A DNA stretch of 35,709 nucleotides from Planctomycetaceae bacterium (GTDB taxonomy: Bacteria > Planctomycetota > Planctomycetia > Planctomycetales > Planctomycetaceae): contig PBMZ01000078.1 in assembly GCA_002722955.1 (NCBI GenBank), positions 1-35,709 of the forward strand, read 5' to 3'. Shown here piece after piece: positions 7,912 through 15,269 of the stretch (the stretch's first letter is position 1; each line of letters begins with the position of its first letter). The translations under genes and the position numbers were made by a program. The notes under the pieces were generated by a model. That model was not told where the DNA came from. It saw nothing but the letters and a program-made list of their open reading frames with translations, and searched no databases.

Positions 7912-8754
7912 CTAGTCTTCCCAGTTCGACTTCATGAACTCAAGCGCCTTGGTCGCCAGATGTTCTTCGGACGGATACATCCGCCGCCAAATCTTCGTGG
8001 CTGCTGCTAGATCCGGAAGAGCCAAGCCAAAGGCTTCGACAACCATCCAGCCATCGTAGCCGACTTCTTTTAACGTGTTGAAGTTTGTTTCCCAGTCGAC
8101 GTTGCCTTCACCCGGCGTCGCCCGATCGTTCTCGGAAATGTGGACGTGAACGGTTTCGTCCTTACAGACTCGGATGGCATCCGCGATGTTCTTCTCTTCA
8201 ATATTTGCATGAAACGTGTCATACATCATCCGCACATTGGGATGATCGACGTCTCTAATGAATCGCGACGCGTCCGCGGCACAGTTGATGAAATAACATT
8301 CAAAGCGGTTCAAGTATTCGCAGACAAGCGTGACATTCTTGTCTTTGGCATGATCAGCGACAACTCGCAAGCTCTCGATGCCATGATTCCACTCTTCTTC
8401 AGTCGGGCCGCTTCCGGAGAACTCGCCCAACGCGGAATGAAACGGGCCACAGAGTTTGTCGACGCTCAAAGCGTGACAGACATCCACAACCTTGGACAAG
8501 TTGTCAATAGCCGCTTGACGAATGGCGGGATCAGGAGAAATCGGGTTTGCTTCGTTCGTGCTGATCGTGACCGCCGTACGTTCCAAGCCAACCTCGTCCA
8601 ATTTGGCGGCCAGCTTTTCGTATTTCGGCAGGTCGGTGTCGAAAATAGGAACCTCGACCCCGTCGTAACCCCAGCCCTTAATTTGCCCCAACAGCCCGAA
8701 GTGTTCTTCGGTGACATCCGTCGTCCAGAGCAACATGTTCATCCCGTATTTCAT
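7912..8754 (-). CDS. D-tagatose 3-epimerase-like sugar epimerase (TIM barrel)
   Basis: A 280-residue protein of the sugar phosphate isomerase/epimerase (AP endonuclease 2) superfamily. The metal ligands can be assigned to E146 (EYLNRFE), D179 (MMYDTFHANIEE), H205 (VHVHISEND) and E240 (MVVEAFG). Their spacing of 33, 26 and 35 residues equals that of Glu152, Asp185, His211 and Glu246 in Pseudomonas D-tagatose 3-epimerase as I recall it. The substrate-binding H182 and R211 are also conserved. A ketose 3-epimerase activity with Mn2+ or Co2+ is therefore likely, though the natural sugar is unknown. There is no signal peptide, so the enzyme is cytosolic. A GAGG lies about 9 bases before the ATG. 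No sugar-catabolism genes are adjacent. Confidence 0.85.
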   Translation of the reverse strand: MKYGMNMLLWTTDVTEEHFGLLGQIKGWGYDGVEVPIFDTDLPKYEKLAAKLDEVGLERTAVTISTNEANPISPDPAIRQAAIDNLSKVVDVCHALSVDKLCGPFHSALGEFSGSGPTEEEWNHGIESLRVVADHAKDKNVTLVCEYLNRFECYFINCAADASRFIRDVDHPNVRMMYDTFHANIEEKNIADAIRVCKDETVHVHISENDRATPGEGNVDWETNFNTLKEVGYDGWMVVEAFGLALPDLAAATKIWRRMYPSEEHLATKALEFMKSNWED

Positions 8755-8832
8755 CGTTGTATCCTCAAAGGTGGTAAGTGAACAGGTGCTGCTGTTCGAG
8801 TCATCGAAATCGAACGCAAGACGATCAGCAAG

Positions 8833-9495
8833 TCACGCATCCGACGAATTCTCACAAGATAGTAACGATTCGGAGCGGCCTTTTACAATGCTCCAGCCTG
8901 AGATCAGGACATCCTCGATTTCCGGTGGTAACAGAGGCAATTTGACGCGTCTCATGACTTGATTCAAGCGAAAAAGCAGCCGATTTGAATCGAGGTAATC
9001 GTACAAGAACTTCTCGCGACGGAAGATGTCGACGAAGTCAGCCAACCGTTGCGACTCGTCGCGAGCCATCAGATTGACGTAACATTGAACTTTTGCAGCA
9101 TCGACTGTTTCGAGCACCTCGTAATATCGATCTAACACCGAAGGATCCCGTTCGATCAGAATCCCGTCAAGAATGATTTCCATACAAATGTGCCCCAAAA
9201 ATCCGGGGCGAAATCCGTCGTCCCTCCCAAGCACTTCGCGAAACAACACGGCAAGCTCCGTAGTTGTGTCATGAAAGGCTCGCGTCTGATGAAACCAGCC
9301 ATCGTCATCCAAATGTTGAAGCACACCGGCTGCCAATTCGGCGTGATCAGACTTTGATCCATCAGCAAAAGGAGAGACTCGGCGGCTGCGCATCCGAGTC
9401 TTACGATCCGCCACGCTCAGCCAATCGGGCACCGCCGTCCCCGCTAGAAAATACGGCCGATCCAAGTAGTTCATCCCGTGCGTGAAATAGTTCAT
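8833..9495 (-). CDS. Conserved protein of unknown function
   Basis: 220 residues that I cannot place in a named family. The start MNYFTHGMNYLDRPYFLAGT resembles the N-terminus of small helical hydrolases such as acyl-carrier-protein phosphodiesterase (DUF479), and a helical segment GFLGHICMEIILDGILIERD could carry a similar histidine. The match is too weak to assign a function. There is no signal peptide or membrane helix, and the sequence is rich in charged helices. The reading frame is clean, with codon use like its neighbours, so the gene is probably real. Confidence 0.7.
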   Translation of the reverse strand: MNYFTHGMNYLDRPYFLAGTAVPDWLSVADRKTRMRSRRVSPFADGSKSDHAELAAGVLQHLDDDGWFHQTRAFHDTTTELAVLFREVLGRDDGFRPGFLGHICMEIILDGILIERDPSVLDRYYEVLETVDAAKVQCYVNLMARDESQRLADFVDIFRREKFLYDYLDSNRLLFRLNQVMRRVKLPLLPPEIEDVLISGWSIVKGRSESLLSCENSSDA

Positions 9496-9527
9496 CGAGT
9501 CTGCGGCTTTGGGTGGTTTGGGGAGAA

Positions 9528-9560
9528 AGAAGCCCGGCTTTTCGCAAAAGCCGGGCTTCT
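9528..9560. repeat. Palindromic intergenic repeat, AAGCCGGGC family, copy 2
   Basis: A perfect 15-bp inverted repeat (AGAAGCCCGGCTTTT and its complement) with a 3-base CGC loop, between divergent genes. It shares its core with the hairpin at 3111-3144, but differs in the stem tip and loop. Confidence 0.85.
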
Positions 9561-9661
9561 CACGAGTGTGATAGTGAGGTTTTCGACCGTCTGGTCTGGT
9601 GGAGTTCGGAACGACAGAGTCTAATATTGTAGGGCCACATCACCCCCAATCAACACAGTCA

Positions 9662-11446
9662 ATGCCCTATCGAACGCTCTCGTGCGAGGTTAGCTTGCGT
9701 AACACTTGTGTCGACAACATCCGATCCTTAGTCGTCATCGTTATGGTGATGTCGCAGGGGTTCGCGTCCGCTGATTCGCCTCCACTCAACCAATCGCACT
9801 GGCGCCATCCAGTGGCTATGATCAAAGTCGACGGCAAGATCCTCACCGCGAATCGACGATCGGGAACGATCTCCGTTGTCAGCTTGGAAAACAAGAAAGG
9901 TGTCGACGAAGTTGCTGTCGGCTCGCAACTTTCCGACCTAATTGCCGTTGGTGATTACCTTGTCTGTAGCGACGAGGCCAAACATCAAGTCATCTTGCTC
10001 AACAGAGCTTTCCAAGTGCTTCAGCGAGTATCCGTTGCCAGCGGGCCTGTCGAGTTGGCTTGGCTGGAGAAATCAGGACACATCGCCGTTAGCTGTGTTT
10101 GGAGCCGTTGCGTCGATTGGCTGCAGCTCAAGACGCCAACGCTTGTCCGACGCGGCACAACGCCACTCCCCTTCGCACCACGAAAGTTGCTCCGAGCGAC
10201 CACTCCATCAACGGATGCATTGTTGCTAGTTGCAGATTCGTTCGGTGGCCACATCGCCGTCTTTTCGATTGACGGCCTTGACCAACTGCCAAAGCCAACT
10301 CGTATCCATCCGATCTCAGGCCACAACATCCGCGGCCTCGCCCTGCGTTCAGACCGAACGTTATTGATCACGCACCAATTCCTAAGAAGCTCGGCGGCGA
10401 CCGACCACGAAAACGTCTTCTGGGGCTCGGTGATTCGCAACGAACTGCGGTCGATCCCACTGTCGCGATTGACGAAGAATCCAGATGACGACGAACCGGA
10501 CGCCCGTGAGGAAAACTATCCCATCAGTCAACCGCGAGACGGCAACGGCGATCCGTCGGACATTGTCGTCAGCCGAAACGGCGCTACCGTTGTCGCGCTG
10601 TCGGGTGTCTCGAAAGTCTCGATCCGCCCAAAACCATCCAAGCCCTTCGAAACCCGCGAAGTTGGGGCAAAGCCGACGGCGTTGGTTTTCGACAAAGACG
10701 AGAAAAACGTCTTCGTTGCCAACACATTTGATGACACGATCTCCGTGATTGATTTGGCGACGTTGAACGTCACGGACACCATTTCACTCGGCAAGACACC
10801 GAAGCTGACGGAGGTAGACCACGGCGAACGATTGTTCTTCGACGCGCGACTGAGTCTCGACGGCTGGTACAGTTGCCACAGTTGTCATACCGACGGGCAC
10901 TCCAACGGTTTGCTAAACGATAACTTCGGTGACGGCTCATTCGGAGCCCCGAAGCGAATCCTTTCCCTCTTGGGCACGGGAACAACAGGTCCGTGGGCCT
11001 GGAATGGCAAGGCCGAGTATCTTCCCGATCAGATTCGCAAATCGATCGAATTCACGATGCAAGGTGAAGAGGTTGACGATGACTCCATCCGACAATTGAC
11101 CTCATACGTGAAGTCGCTGATGCCACCACCTGTGACAAACAAAGCCACCCGTGAAACGATCGCTCGCGGGCGGCAACTGTTCGAAGCCAACGGCTGCATC
11201 GATTGTCACGCTCCCCCATCCTACACAACACCAAACACCTACAACGTTAATCTCAGCGATCAAAAGGGCAACGATCACTTCAATCCCCCATCGCTGCGAG
11301 GAGTCGCTCATCGAGGCCCATTCTTCCATGACAACCGGGCCAACTCACTGCGAGACGTTTTCAAGAAATACCGTCACGGACTGGACGATGTTAAACTCTC
11401 GCCATCACAGCTAGCCGATTTGATCGCATTTCTTTCGAGTCTGTAA
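9662..11446 (+). CDS. Exported YVTN-type beta-propeller fused to a di-haem cytochrome domain
   Basis: About 594 residues. An N-terminal hydrophobic segment (SLVVIVMVMSQGFASAD) indicates export. The middle is a beta-propeller of the YVTN/YncE type, seen in repeats such as LTANRRSGTISVVSLE and VFVANTFDDTISVIDLATLN. The last third is a cytochrome c peroxidase/MauG-like domain with two haem-binding motifs, CHSCH at about residues 404-408 and CIDCH at about 511-515. ERLFFDARLSLDGWYSC and LRGVAHRGPFFHDNRANSLR are family motifs. It is probably a periplasmic or surface electron-transfer or peroxidase-type protein. The ATG at 9662 is preferred. A GTG at 9599 would only lengthen the part before the signal. 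The downstream gene lies about 225 bases away beyond a hairpin pair. Confidence 0.85.
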   Translation: MPYRTLSCEVSLRNTCVDNIRSLVVIVMVMSQGFASADSPPLNQSHWRHPVAMIKVDGKILTANRRSGTISVVSLENKKGVDEVAVGSQLSDLIAVGDYLVCSDEAKHQVILLNRAFQVLQRVSVASGPVELAWLEKSGHIAVSCVWSRCVDWLQLKTPTLVRRGTTPLPFAPRKLLRATTPSTDALLLVADSFGGHIAVFSIDGLDQLPKPTRIHPISGHNIRGLALRSDRTLLITHQFLRSSAATDHENVFWGSVIRNELRSIPLSRLTKNPDDDEPDAREENYPISQPRDGNGDPSDIVVSRNGATVVALSGVSKVSIRPKPSKPFETREVGAKPTALVFDKDEKNVFVANTFDDTISVIDLATLNVTDTISLGKTPKLTEVDHGERLFFDARLSLDGWYSCHSCHTDGHSNGLLNDNFGDGSFGAPKRILSLLGTGTTGPWAWNGKAEYLPDQIRKSIEFTMQGEEVDDDSIRQLTSYVKSLMPPPVTNKATRETIARGRQLFEANGCIDCHAPPSYTTPNTYNVNLSDQKGNDHFNPPSLRGVAHRGPFFHDNRANSLRDVFKKYRHGLDDVKLSPSQLADLIAFLSSL

Positions 11447-11447
11447 A

Positions 11448-11592
11448 GTAGCCGTCACGCTCCGAGTGACGAGCCTTTCTGATGCAGCGCCGCATCACGC
11501 CTAAGCTCTCAATTGGGCTCCGTCCTCCGAACTACACCCTCACATTTTCTACAGTTTACACGCATGCTCATCACTCGGAGAGTGATGGCTAC
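11448..11592. repeat. Inverted pair of GTAGCC(R)TCAC hairpins
   Basis: Arms 11448-11474 and 11566-11592 are inverted copies matching at 24 of 27 bases. Each arm is itself a small hairpin (CGTCAC...GTGACG and CATCACT...AGTGATG). One G-C pair in the left hairpin is an A-T pair in the right, a compensatory change. The pair begins right after the stop of the propeller-cytochrome gene. Confidence 0.8.
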
Positions 11593-11671
11593 TTTGGTTC
11601 ACGTGACGCCACCTCGGCTCTGGGATATGATGCAGCTTCAATCTGGAAACGTCTTCTTGGAGAAAACAACA

Positions 11672-12916
11672 ATGCGCACGACTCTCGCTCTTCTGTTAGC
11701 ACTGTCTTTCCTACTGGCCGGAAATCTTAAGGCCGAGGATTGGATGCGATTCCGTGGCCCCAACGGACAAGGAGTCTCGAGCGAGAAAGATCTCCCAGTC
11801 AAGTGGTCGGCTGAGGACAACATTGCTTGGAAAACTGCCATCGGCGGCAAGGGCTGGTCGTCTCCCATCGTTTACAAGAACCGAATCTTCCTAACGACCT
11901 CGATGGAAAACGGAGTGTCTTGCCGAATCATCTGCGTGGATCGCGAAAGCGGCGACGTCTTGTGGAACAAGGAAGTGCACCGGCAAAAGCCAGGTCCGAT
12001 GCGACGACAGAACTCGTACGCAACACCGACGCCCGTCACGGACGGCAAGCATGTCTATTCGGTCTTCTACGATGGTGCCATCATCGCGGTCGACTTCGAT
12101 GGCAACATCGCTTGGAAGAACACAGACGTCAGATTCTTCAGCTTGCACGGTTTAGGAGCGTCACCCGTGTTGACCAACGGCCAACTGATCATGCCGTTCG
12201 ACGGCAGCAGCCGTGAAGAAAATCGCTTGGGTTGGAAAATCCCGTGGAAGAACGCAGTCGTCGTCTCTGTAAACACCGCCAAAGGTGACATTCGCTGGGA
12301 AGGCAAACGCGGCGAGTCACGCGTTGGGCATGTCACGCCGATCTTGGCTGATTCCGGAAAACTTGTCATCAGCGCCGGCGGCGACCGAGTCCAAGCTCAC
12401 GACACAACGAACGGAAAACGAATCTGGTCGATCTACAGCCAAGGGGAAGGCGTCACTCCCTCGCCCGTGATTGGCGACGGCGTACTCTACACTTCATCGG
12501 GCTTCGAAGCGCCAACAATTCGAGCCATCCGACTTGGCGGCAGCGGCGACGTGACAAAGACTCACATCGAATGGGAGCTAAAGAAAGGCGTTCCGGCATT
12601 GGCATCGTTGCTTTATCTGAAGCCGTACCTGTATACGATCACGCGGGACAACATTCTTCACTGCATCGAAGCGAAGAAGGGCGAGATCGTTTGGATGAAA
12701 CGTCTGGAAGGAACTCATTGGGCCTCGCCAGTGTTGGCCGATGGCCGAATCTACATTCTTTCGGAAGACGGAGTCACGCTGGTCATTCGCCCGGGCGACA
12801 AGTACGACGAGATTGGTCGGAACGAACTGAAGGAGCTGTGCTACGCATCAATGGCCGTGTCACAAGGACAACTCTTCATCAGATCGGATAAGAATCTGTA
12901 CTGCATTGGCAAGTGA
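11672..12916 (+). CDS. Secreted PQQ-type (BamB-like) beta-propeller protein
   Basis: A 414-residue protein with a clear signal peptide (MRTTLALLLALSFLLAGNLK, cut near KA-ED). It begins DWMRFRGPNGQGVSSEKDLP and continues in WxG-type propeller repeats: NIAWKTAIGGKGWSSPIV, ESGDVLWNKEVH, DGNIAWKNTDV, AKGDIRWEGKRGE and KKGEIVWMKRLEGTHWASP. This is the planctomycete outer-membrane-assembly-like PQQ-binding-like propeller family. Cofactor binding is not shown by the sequence, and the role may be as a scaffold. GGAG lies 9 bases before the ATG at 11672, so this start is preferred over the open frame that extends upstream to 11513 through the repeat. The role of its neighbours is not obvious. Confidence 0.88.
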   Translation: MRTTLALLLALSFLLAGNLKAEDWMRFRGPNGQGVSSEKDLPVKWSAEDNIAWKTAIGGKGWSSPIVYKNRIFLTTSMENGVSCRIICVDRESGDVLWNKEVHRQKPGPMRRQNSYATPTPVTDGKHVYSVFYDGAIIAVDFDGNIAWKNTDVRFFSLHGLGASPVLTNGQLIMPFDGSSREENRLGWKIPWKNAVVVSVNTAKGDIRWEGKRGESRVGHVTPILADSGKLVISAGGDRVQAHDTTNGKRIWSIYSQGEGVTPSPVIGDGVLYTSSGFEAPTIRAIRLGGSGDVTKTHIEWELKKGVPALASLLYLKPYLYTITRDNILHCIEAKKGEIVWMKRLEGTHWASPVLADGRIYILSEDGVTLVIRPGDKYDEIGRNELKELCYASMAVSQGQLFIRSDKNLYCIGK

Positions 12917-13047
12917 TTCGGCCGCGTGCCCGGCCACGTTCAGTGAACCTGTTCGGCAAATCTGAATAATCAGGCAAGCAGTTGACGGTTCACTAAGGAA
13001 CATGTCCGAAATGACTTCTCGATTTGGTTCCGTCAGATTGACCCAAC

Positions 13048-13290
13048 GCGTGAGTTTGATGTTGCTCGTTCTTAGCCCGGAGGGCGGCACAGCCTCTGCC
13101 GTGGCCGTCAGGCCACGGTTTAGAGCCGATTTCATGCAAAGCCCGGAGGGCGACACATCTTTACGGAACGAGAACGAATTGTGTGTCGCCCTCCGGGCTA
13201 AGGATTGATATTCAATGAGTCCGGTGCCTCACGGCACCGGCAATGGATGTGATGCCCTCCGGGCTAAGAAAGCGCAACATCAAAACTGGC
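13048..13290. repeat. MITE-like nested palindromic element with GATGTTGCKC ends (copy type 1)
   Basis: The 412-base gap between the convergent PQQ gene and ABC exporter contains no gene, only this two-fold symmetric element. The outer arms (about 13048-13085 and 13253-13290) read inward as GATGTTGC...TTCTTAGCCCGGAGGGC. Inside are a hairpin at 13099-13118, a perfect 18-bp stem at 13140-13157/13182-13199 (AGCCCGGAGGGCGACACA) and a hairpin at 13221-13240. The two 8-bp hairpins lie at equal distances from the centre and differ by a compensated dinucleotide (TG/CA against GT/AC). A small open frame across it (13002-13208) is a product of the repeat. Confidence 0.8.
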
Positions 13291-13328
13291 GCATCGGGAA
13301 GTTGATTCGGCCACGTTTAACTAACCGA

Positions 13329-15269
13329 TCACTGCCAACTATCGGCAAGCAACTCAGCATTCGTGCCCGTCTGTGACGCGACCATCGAGCGATACGGACC
13401 TTCCGACGCGAGCAACTCGTGGTGCGAGCCGATCTGGATGATCTTACCCTCATCAAGGACGACGATTCGATCAGCGTCGACGATCGTGCTCAGACGATGT
13501 GCGATCACGATGCAAGTGCGGCCTTTCATCAGCGACTTAAGACCCGTTTGAATCAGGCGCTCGCTTTGAGTATCCAAGTTGCTGGTCGCTTCGTCCAAAA
13601 TCAATATGCGCGGGTTCGCCAACACCGCGCGGGCGATGGCGATTCGCTGGCGTTGACCGCCGCTGAGCTTCACGCCTCGCTCGCCGATGATTGTTTCGTA
13701 GCCATCGGGAAGCTCGCTGATGAAGTCGTGCGCGTTGGCGATTTTCGCGGCGTGTTCCACATCCAGTAGCTCGGTCTCGCGGACAGAATAGCTAATGTTG
13801 TCGATCACGCTGCCATCGAACAGGAACACGTCTTGCTCGACAACTCCCAGTAGCCGACGAAAGCTCTCAACATCCAACTCGCGCAGGTCTGTACCATCCA
13901 AGCAAACTGTGCCTTCGTCGGGATCGTAAAACCGAGCGACTAAGTTGCACAATGTGGTCTTTCCTGCCCCGCTGGGACCGACCAACGCCACCGTTTCTCC
14001 CGATCTGATGTTCAGGTTAACGTCTTCCAACGCCACATTGGATGAACCCGGATACCGAAACGTCACCGAGTCAAAAGACAACGCACCATGAGTCGTTCCC
14101 GCACGAACTTGGATGGCAGAAGAATTCACGGGAGTCTCTCGCGACTCAGCCAGAAGGTCCAAAACGCGGTCCAATCCAGAGAGACTGTTCTGAAACTGCG
14201 CCGCACTTTGAGCCAACACTGCCAAAGGTTGCAGTAGCATCAACAGATAAACCAAGAACATCGTCAAATCGCCGAGCGTCAATTGATCGTTCAAGACTTG
14301 ATACCCACCGTAAAGCAACATCCCTGCCGAGCTGATTGGTATCAATGTCTCCCAGATTATCTCGATCGTTCGCGACCACCACCAAACGCAGAGTTCCAGC
14401 CGCCCCATCAAGTGGTTGGCTTTCATGTATCTCAGCGATTCGGTGCGTTGCCGACTAAAGGCGCGGACGACACGCATGCCACCGAAAGATTCCGTGGCCT
14501 GCCCATCAATGGTCTCGCGTTGATTGCGAATATCTCGATATTGAGGCCGAATACGATTGATCCATGTTCGATGAGTGAAATAAACCAAGGGCAGTAGCAC
14601 CAACGCTCCCAGCAGCAGTTGCCAGTCGACCCACGCCAAGATGCACAGGCTTCCCACCAGTTGCACTGCGGCTCGCCAAGGGTTGTAGATCATGCCAAAG
14701 ATCAATTGCCCAACGCTGCCGGCGTCTTCTCGAAGTATGCTGGCGACGCCACCGGATCGAAGTTCTTGGACGCGACTTAGCGGAAGCCGCACGGCGTGCT
14801 CAAACACCCGGCGGCGTATCGACATCTGCATCCGTTTGGTGGCGCGAGTCGCAACCCAACGTCCTGAGATATGCACCAACACCTTCAAGAGCGTGATGCC
14901 TAAGACGACGCCAACCGCGATCAGCAACAAATCCCACTTGTTCGATGGTAATCCGAACCTCGCAAACTCGGGCGGCACGGGTTTCTCTCCCAGCACGTAG
15001 TCAACAATGAACTTCGTTGTTGCTGGCGGAATCAACGCCAAACTGGTGGCGATTGTCAGGGTGAAAACAGAAAACCCGACGGCCGCGCGCTGGCCCTTCA
15101 GCAATTGAAAGAAGCAGACAATCAGCTCGCGCGTTGAACGTGCGCGTTTTCTTGATTTGACTTGTGTCGAGTGCCCCGAGGGTGGCAACTCTTCGCCACG
15201 CTTACGGCGTTCGCGAACGTCTTGCTGATGTTGCTCGAATTGTTGTCGGCTGGACTTGCGTGTACTCAT
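13329..15269 (-). CDS. ABC exporter, fused permease and ATPase (MsbA/multidrug type)
   Basis: A 646-residue half-transporter. The N-terminal half has about six membrane helices (for example AVGFSVFTLTIATSLALIPP and WDLLLIAVGVVLGITLLKVL) with the coupling-helix region RRRVFEHAVRLPLSR. The C-terminal ATPase domain has Walker A GPSGAGKTTLCNL, a Q-loop (VEQDVFLFDG), signature LSGGQRQRIAIARAV, Walker B ILILDEATSNLD and the H-loop IVIAHRLST. It is expected to act as a homodimer exporting a lipid, peptide or drug across the inner membrane. Its ATG overlaps the stop of the PPC-domain gene by four bases (ATGA), so the two are translationally coupled. The substrate is unknown. Confidence 0.93.
   Translation of the reverse strand: MSTRKSSRQQFEQHQQDVRERRKRGEELPPSGHSTQVKSRKRARSTRELIVCFFQLLKGQRAAVGFSVFTLTIATSLALIPPATTKFIVDYVLGEKPVPPEFARFGLPSNKWDLLLIAVGVVLGITLLKVLVHISGRWVATRATKRMQMSIRRRVFEHAVRLPLSRVQELRSGGVASILREDAGSVGQLIFGMIYNPWRAAVQLVGSLCILAWVDWQLLLGALVLLPLVYFTHRTWINRIRPQYRDIRNQRETIDGQATESFGGMRVVRAFSRQRTESLRYMKANHLMGRLELCVWWWSRTIEIIWETLIPISSAGMLLYGGYQVLNDQLTLGDLTMFLVYLLMLLQPLAVLAQSAAQFQNSLSGLDRVLDLLAESRETPVNSSAIQVRAGTTHGALSFDSVTFRYPGSSNVALEDVNLNIRSGETVALVGPSGAGKTTLCNLVARFYDPDEGTVCLDGTDLRELDVESFRRLLGVVEQDVFLFDGSVIDNISYSVRETELLDVEHAAKIANAHDFISELPDGYETIIGERGVKLSGGQRQRIAIARAVLANPRILILDEATSNLDTQSERLIQTGLKSLMKGRTCIVIAHRLSTIVDADRIVVLDEGKIIQIGSHHELLASEGPYRSMVASQTGTNAELLADSWQ

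Noticed and set aside
13002-13208. Open frame of 68 residues over the repeat
   Set aside because: It is made of the palindromic element, has no signal for translation and no family sequence.
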